From NCBI RefSeq assembly GCF_013391805.1, contig NZ_CP058364.1, forward strand, positions 3,539,501 through 3,603,500: a stretch of 64,000 nt of DNA. Reading direction: 5' to 3'. How positions within the stretch are numbered: the stretch's first letter is position 1; every line of letters begins with the position of its first letter. Positions 59,826 to 64,000 of the stretch are shown in pieces. Source of the stretch: Galbibacter sp. BG1. Lineage in GTDB: Bacteria; Bacteroidota; Bacteroidia; Flavobacteriales; Flavobacteriaceae. Position numbers and translations under genes: made by a program. The notes beneath the pieces were generated by a model. The model searched no databases. It saw only the letters and a program-made list of their open reading frames with translations, and had not been told where the DNA came from.

Positions 59826-61649
59826 TTAGTTCTTCCCTTCCATTTTATCTTTCAATGCTTGAAGCTCTGCGTTAGCATCACCAAGTGTTGTTTTTTCAGC
59901 TTGGTTGCTACGTTTTGCAGCGGCTTTAACATTTTTCTCTTCTTCTTCTTTGAAGATAGCTGTATGAGAAGCTACTACTCTCTTGAATTCTTTGTTGAAC
60001 TCAATGATTTTGAAATCGGCAGTTTCTCCTTTTTTCAACTTCTTACCATCTTCTTTTTCTAAGTGACGAGAAGGTACAAATGCAACGATATCTTCGTTGA
60101 AGTCGATAGTCGCTCCTTTGTCTACAATCTCAGATATTTCTGCATTGTGAACAGTTCCTTCAGCAAATTCTGTTTCGTACTTGTCCCAAGGGTTCTCTGT
60201 AGTTTGTTTGTGACCAAGACTTAACTTACGTCCCTCAACATCCAATTCTAACACTTCTACTTCCAACTTGTCCCCAACGTTTACAAATTCAGATGGGTGC
60301 TTAATTTTCTTAGTCCAAGAAAGATCAGAGATATAAATCAATCCGTCAATTCCTTCTTCCAATTCAACAAATACACCAAAGTTTGTAAAGTTACGTACAA
60401 TTCCTGTGTGCTTAGAACCTACAGGGTACTTAGAAGTAATATCTGTCCATGGATCTGGCGTTAATTGCTTGATACCAAGAGACATCTTACGATCTTCACG
60501 ATCTAATGTAAGAACTACTGCTTCTACTTCGTCTCCAACATTTACGAAATCTTGAGCCGAACGTAAGTGTGTAGACCAAGACATTTCAGAAACGTGGATC
60601 AATCCTTCAACACCATCAGCAACTTCGATAAACGCACCGTAGTCTGCAATAACAACTACTTTACCTTTAACTTTATCACCAACTTTTACTTCATCTCCAA
60701 GAGCTTCCCATGGGTGCTTCTGTAATTGCTTAAGACCTAATTGAATTCTAGACTTGTTATCATCGAAGTCTAAGATTACAACGTTTAATTTCTGATCAAG
60801 TTCAACAACCTCATTCGGGTGGTTGATACGAGACCAAGAAAGATCTGTAATGTGGATAAGACCATCTACGCCACCAAGGTCGATGAATACCCCGTAAGAA
60901 GTAATATTCTTAACGGTTCCTTCAAGAACTTGACCTTTTTCAAGCTGTCCGATGATTTCTTTTTTCTGTTCTTCGATATCTGCTTCGATAAGCGCTTTGT
61001 GAGAAACAACAACGTTTTTGAACTCATGGTTGATTTTAACCACTTTGAATTCCATTGTTTTACCAACATACGCATCGTAATCGCGAATAGGCTTCACATC
61101 AATTTGAGATCCTGGTAAGAACGCTTCGATACCGAATACGTCTACAATCATACCACCTTTAGTTCTGCACTTCACAAAACCATTAACAATCTCTCCTTTA
61201 TCGTGAGCAGCATTAACTCTATCCCAAGCCTTGATAGTTCTAGCTTTACGGTGAGATAATACCAACTGACCTGTTTTATCTTCGCGAACGTCGATTAAAA
61301 CTTCTACTTTGTCTCCAACTTTTAAGTTTGGATTGTAACGAAACTCGTTTAAAGAAATTACACCTTCAGACTTTGCGTTGATATCGATAATCGCCTCTCT
61401 GTCTGTTAAGTGAACCACAGTTCCTTCTACAACCTCTTCATCAGCTGTGTCTACGAAGTTCTCTTCAACAAGATTTTCGAACTCTTTTAATTTTTCGTCC
61501 TCAACTTGGTCAATACCTTCTTGGTAATTGTGCCAGTTAAAGTTCTTAAGAAACTCTTCTTGAGAAACAGTTTCTTTTACTTCAGTTTTTGCTTCAGCAG
61601 CTTTAGATTCTGCCGCTTGCGCTTTTTGTGTTTCTTTAGTTTCAGCCAT
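59826..61649 (-). CDS. rpsA: 30S ribosomal protein S1
   Basis: This 607-residue protein has an Ala/Glu/Lys-rich N-terminus (1-35) and six S1 RNA-binding domains at roughly 62-130, 145-210, 230-300, 317-387, 404-474 and 490-560 (repeated G-x-V-x-x-I-x-x-Y-G-V/A-F-I-D/E pattern). It docks mRNA on the small subunit. In Bacteroidota, with poor Shine-Dalgarno pairing, S1 is especially important for initiation. It has a strong promoter (61775-61804) and a leader of about 120 bases, room for S1 autoregulation. Confidence 0.95.
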   Translation of the reverse strand: MAETKETQKAQAAESKAAEAKTEVKETVSQEEFLKNFNWHNYQEGIDQVEDEKLKEFENLVEENFVDTADEEVVEGTVVHLTDREAIIDINAKSEGVISLNEFRYNPNLKVGDKVEVLIDVREDKTGQLVLSHRKARTIKAWDRVNAAHDKGEIVNGFVKCRTKGGMIVDVFGIEAFLPGSQIDVKPIRDYDAYVGKTMEFKVVKINHEFKNVVVSHKALIEADIEEQKKEIIGQLEKGQVLEGTVKNITSYGVFIDLGGVDGLIHITDLSWSRINHPNEVVELDQKLNVVILDFDDNKSRIQLGLKQLQKHPWEALGDEVKVGDKVKGKVVVIADYGAFIEVADGVEGLIHVSEMSWSTHLRSAQDFVNVGDEVEAVVLTLDREDRKMSLGIKQLTPDPWTDITSKYPVGSKHTGIVRNFTNFGVFVELEEGIDGLIYISDLSWTKKIKHPSEFVNVGDKLEVEVLELDVEGRKLSLGHKQTTENPWDKYETEFAEGTVHNAEISEIVDKGATIDFNEDIVAFVPSRHLEKEDGKKLKKGETADFKIIEFNKEFKRVVASHTAIFKEEEEKNVKAAAKRSNQAEKTTLGDANAELQALKDKMEGKN

Positions 61650-61774
61650 GTGCTGATAAAAAATTTGTATTCTGATCTAAATCAAGAGGTTAGCAATATT
61701 TAAATACAGAAGATGTTTGTATAAAAAATTGATTTTCAATCCCTTTTCCCTCTTGGGTATGCTAAAAAGGAGTG

Positions 61775-61804
61775 CAAATTTACAACTTATTTTTTGATTT
61801 TCAA
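61775..61804 (-). promoter_or_regulatory. Promoter of rpsA
   Basis: The minus strand reads TTG (61804-61802), 19 bases, then TAAATTTG (61782-61775), a full match to the Bacteroidota -33/-7 consensus. The start codon is about 125 bp downstream. Confidence 0.8.
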
Positions 61805-61861
61805 ATGTTTAAAGACTTTTTGAGCATTCTTTCGTTTTTAGAAGAAAAACAACTTAAATAC

Positions 61862-62818
61862 TTAAGCCCCAGTATGTAATATAACGATTAAAGAAAGTAC
61901 CGAAATAAATACCCAAATACCAACTGCCAAGAATAAAGGCCTAGTCCCTACACTTTTTAAGGAAGAGAAGTCCAAAGTGCTCCCAATAACAAAAAGAACC
62001 AAACTTAAAGCTATTTTGGATCCAGAAACTATCCATGGGGTAATGGAACTAACTTGAGGCACGTAAGTATTCAATATAATAGCTAAAATGAACAAACCGA
62101 TAAAATAAGGTATTTTGATTTTTTTAATGGAACCATGGGAAAGAAATGCAAACACCAAAGAAACGGGGAGTATCCACAGCGCTCTAGCTAATTTAACCGT
62201 TGTTGCCATTGCCAAAGCTTCATTTCCGTAAGCATCTGCAGCGCCTACCACAGAACTGGTGTCGTGAATGGCAATGGCACTCCACAGCCCAAACTGATGT
62301 TGCGTCATATGCAATAGATGACCAATGGGTGGAAACAGAAACAATGCTAAAGAGTTTAAAAGGAATACCACCCCTATTGAAATGGAAATTTGCTTGGTAT
62401 TGGCTTTTACTATAGGTGCAATGGCTGCAATGGCGCTCCCACCGCAAATAGCAGTTCCAGACGAAATAAGTTGCGCTATTATTTTATCGATCCCTAAGAC
62501 TTTGCCGAGAATTAAACCAAGTAATAATGTGGTAAAAATTGAACCTGCTGTAAACCAAAAACCTTCTTTTCCGGCAGATATGGCACTATTTACGGTCATC
62601 CCGAAACCTAATCCTACAACAGCTATTTTAAGAAGCCACTGTATCGCTTTGTGATTTAAAACAGGAAAAGGATTTTCTATAAACTGCGCCAATACTATCC
62701 CTACCCCTAGAGCTACAGGCGGTGAAACCAAAAAAGCAGTGCAACAGATGGCTACACCCATCCATATCCATTTGGTGATTTTATTCGATTTATTTGAAGT
62801 TGTTTCTGAAAGCATCAT
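61862..62818 (-). CDS. YeiH/UPF0324-family membrane protein (putative sulfate exporter)
   Basis: This 318-residue protein has about ten hydrophobic helices, with G-T-A-I-C-G-G-S-A-I-A-A-I-A-P (about 122-136), H-D-T-S-S-V-V-G-A (about 184-192) and V-K-L-A-R-A-L-W-I as family motifs. YeiH proteins are annotated as sulfate exporters, on limited evidence. A LysR-type regulator gene lies 66 bp upstream on the same strand, matching the yeiE-yeiH pairing of enterobacteria, so it is probably that regulator's target. Confidence 0.88.
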   Translation of the reverse strand: MMLSETTSNKSNKITKWIWMGVAICCTAFLVSPPVALGVGIVLAQFIENPFPVLNHKAIQWLLKIAVVGLGFGMTVNSAISAGKEGFWFTAGSIFTTLLLGLILGKVLGIDKIIAQLISSGTAICGGSAIAAIAPIVKANTKQISISIGVVFLLNSLALFLFPPIGHLLHMTQHQFGLWSAIAIHDTSSVVGAADAYGNEALAMATTVKLARALWILPVSLVFAFLSHGSIKKIKIPYFIGLFILAIILNTYVPQVSSITPWIVSGSKIALSLVLFVIGSTLDFSSLKSVGTRPLFLAVGIWVFISVLSLIVILHTGA

Positions 62819-62884
62819 CCTCTAATTTTCTGATGCAAAGCTACCGCCTTCAGTAATGTCAATCAAATGCTAAAAACGAATACA

Positions 62885-63781
62885 CTATAACTTTATGTTA
62901 TAATGATATTCCAAGAAGTTCATAAAAACTTGAGCTATGGAAGTGTGATCCCCTTGCAATTGTATGGTTTGAAAAATTCGTTCTATTGAGAAATCTTCGA
63001 TATCCACAATCCCCAAATCCCCAGAAGTCAATTCATCTAAAACGGAATAAACACTGAGAAACGCACACGCTTCGGAGCCTTTTAAATAAGATTTTATACT
63101 TTCTGAGCTCCCCAACTGCACTTCCATTTTAAAATTAGAAAGTTCCAAACCTGAATTTTTCAATTTGCTTGTGATCACTTCTAGCGTTCCAGAGCCTTCT
63201 TCCCGCAGCACCAAAGGTGTTCCCTTAAGCTTATCCAATGAGATTTGCTTAGCGTTGAAGAGCTTATGGTTTTTATAAAACACCAATACAATCTCATCCT
63301 TTAAAAACGTTTTATAAGAAAGCTCCCTGTTCCTGGAAACGCCTTCTATAAAGCCTATGTCGGCTGTTTTATCAAGAACATTTCTCTCTACTTGAGCAGT
63401 ATTGGCATTATTGAGCACCATCTTTATATCTGGATATCTTTTTTTAAAAAGTGCCAATGCTTCCGGTAAAATATATTGGGCGATGGTGGTACTGGCCGCA
63501 ATTTTCAGAACACCCTCTGTTTTATCGATCAATGCATTCATATCAAACTCCAAGCCCTTGTAAATACCGATAATTTCATTCCCTTTTTCAAACAGTAAAC
63601 TTCCTGCCCGGGTAAGCTCTATACTATTTCCCTTGCGTTCAAATAATTTCTGATTGTAGTAATCCTCGAGGGATTTAATATGACGCGTCACCGCTGGTTG
63701 AGAAATGTGAAGCTCTTGAGCGGCTTTTGAAAAACTAAGACGCTCGGCAACTTTTAAAAAAATTTGAAGTTTATAATCCAT
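62885..63781 (-). CDS. LysR-type regulator (YeiE/CysB-like group)
   Basis: This protein has 299 residues from ATG 63781 (MDYKLQIFLKVAERL); an ATG at 63793 lies on the promoter box. The winged HTH occupies 1-60 (F-S-K-A-A-Q-E-L-H-I-S-Q-P-A-V-T-R-H-I-K). The effector-binding domain follows (about 85-299), with A-A-S-T-T-I-A-Q-Y-I-L-P and E-E-G-S-G-T-L-E. It belongs to the group that controls sulfur or sulfite genes and precedes a YeiH transporter gene in the same direction. Confidence 0.9.
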   Translation of the reverse strand: MDYKLQIFLKVAERLSFSKAAQELHISQPAVTRHIKSLEDYYNQKLFERKGNSIELTRAGSLLFEKGNEIIGIYKGLEFDMNALIDKTEGVLKIAASTTIAQYILPEALALFKKRYPDIKMVLNNANTAQVERNVLDKTADIGFIEGVSRNRELSYKTFLKDEIVLVFYKNHKLFNAKQISLDKLKGTPLVLREEGSGTLEVITSKLKNSGLELSNFKMEVQLGSSESIKSYLKGSEACAFLSVYSVLDELTSGDLGIVDIEDFSIERIFQTIQLQGDHTSIAQVFMNFLEYHYNIKL

Positions 63782-63790
63782 CGTTATAAA

Positions 63791-63798
63791 CAAATGTA
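63791..63798 (-). promoter_or_regulatory. -7 box of the LysR gene
   Basis: The minus strand reads TACATTTG, matching TAnnTTTG, 9 bp before ATG 63781, so the message would be nearly leaderless. Confidence 0.45.
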
Positions 63799-63907
63799 AT
63801 AATTAATTTAAGAATTGAGAATTCAGGTGTACATCAATATTTATTCATAAGAACCCGAAATAGACAAAAAGCCATACTTTAACACCTTCAACTTACATCA
63901 AAATATT

Positions 63908-64000
63908 TTAAGGTAACTTAAGGCATAAAAACAAATCTTCTTTTTCAGCTCCAAATCCAATGATGCTGTCTTTTAAGACAAATCCAAGTTTCTTTTCTTT
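63908..64000 (-). CDS. Probable GNAT acetyltransferase, C-terminus only (cut by window edge)
   Basis: The minus strand reads without stop from the window edge to TAA at 63910-63908, giving K-E-K-K-L-G-F-V-L-K-D-S-I-I-G-F-G and then A-E-K-E-D-L-F-L-C-L-K-L-P. The K-L-G-F segment followed by a hydrophobic end strand is the usual finish of a GNAT fold. Only 30 residues are visible, so the family call is tentative, but a coding end is likely. Confidence 0.5.
   Translation of the reverse strand, partial: KEKKLGFVLKDSIIGFGAEKEDLFLCLKLP

Overview
The window is chromosomal DNA of a marine-type flavobacterium (Bacteroidota, Flavobacteriaceae). The grounds are gene content (gliding-associated isomerase GldI, bacillithiol deacetylase BshB1, a fused ResB/CcsA cytochrome c maturation protein, a small membrane protein of the Gramella-named CAL67264 family, a TonB-dependent receptor with a carboxypeptidase-regulatory N-domain), A/T-rich spacers, very weak Shine-Dalgarno signals and repeated Bacteroidota -7 boxes (TAnnTTTG) ahead of genes. 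Species cannot be told from the sequence.

Positions 1-5770 are the int-proximal end of an integrated element (prophage or related island) whose other end lies left of the window. A tyrosine recombinase sits at the 3' end of tRNA-His. Next come a secreted protein of unknown function, an S24-type repressor, a divergent promoter with operator-like repeats, and a tightly overlapping minus-strand cascade of about ten small genes (membrane-tethered LuxR-type HTH protein, tiny membrane and Cys-rich proteins, degenerate HNH protein).

Positions 5771-19018 are core genome: tRNA-His, bshB1, a trans-sulfuration PLP enzyme, a secreted helical protein, ccsBA, a secreted prolyl oligopeptidase, a lipocalin-like protein, and an operon of an M1 aminopeptidase plus two patatin paralogues. 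A decayed C-terminal remnant of a third patatin lies at 11887-12015.

Positions 19019-23138 hold recG bracketed by two clusters of hairpin-forming interspersed repeats. The right cluster contains about four ~254-bp units, and a small GIY-YIG nuclease gene lies inside the third. This is the most unusual arrangement in the window.

Positions 23139-49784 contain pheT, an aldehyde dehydrogenase, a two-gene radical SAM/DUF4130 DNA-repair-like pair, a DUF1853 protein, a zinc-independent MDR oxidoreductase, ettA, an acyl-CoA carboxyltransferase, a D-lactate-type dehydrogenase, a menaquinone cluster (MBL hydrolase-menC-CPBP protease-menE), an orphan TPR histidine kinase, a YegP protein, threonine aldolase, a predicted peptide-synthesis operon (ATP-grasp, alpha-E, transglutaminase) and prfB.

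Positions 49868-64000 contain an ArsC-like protein, a TonB receptor, fumC, lipoproteins, a PhoD-like phosphatase, an nrnA-gldI-cyclophilin/FKBP operon, rpsA, a LysR/YeiH pair, and the C-terminus of a probable GNAT acetyltransferase cut by the window edge. No rRNA, CRISPR array or transposase-bearing insertion sequence was seen.
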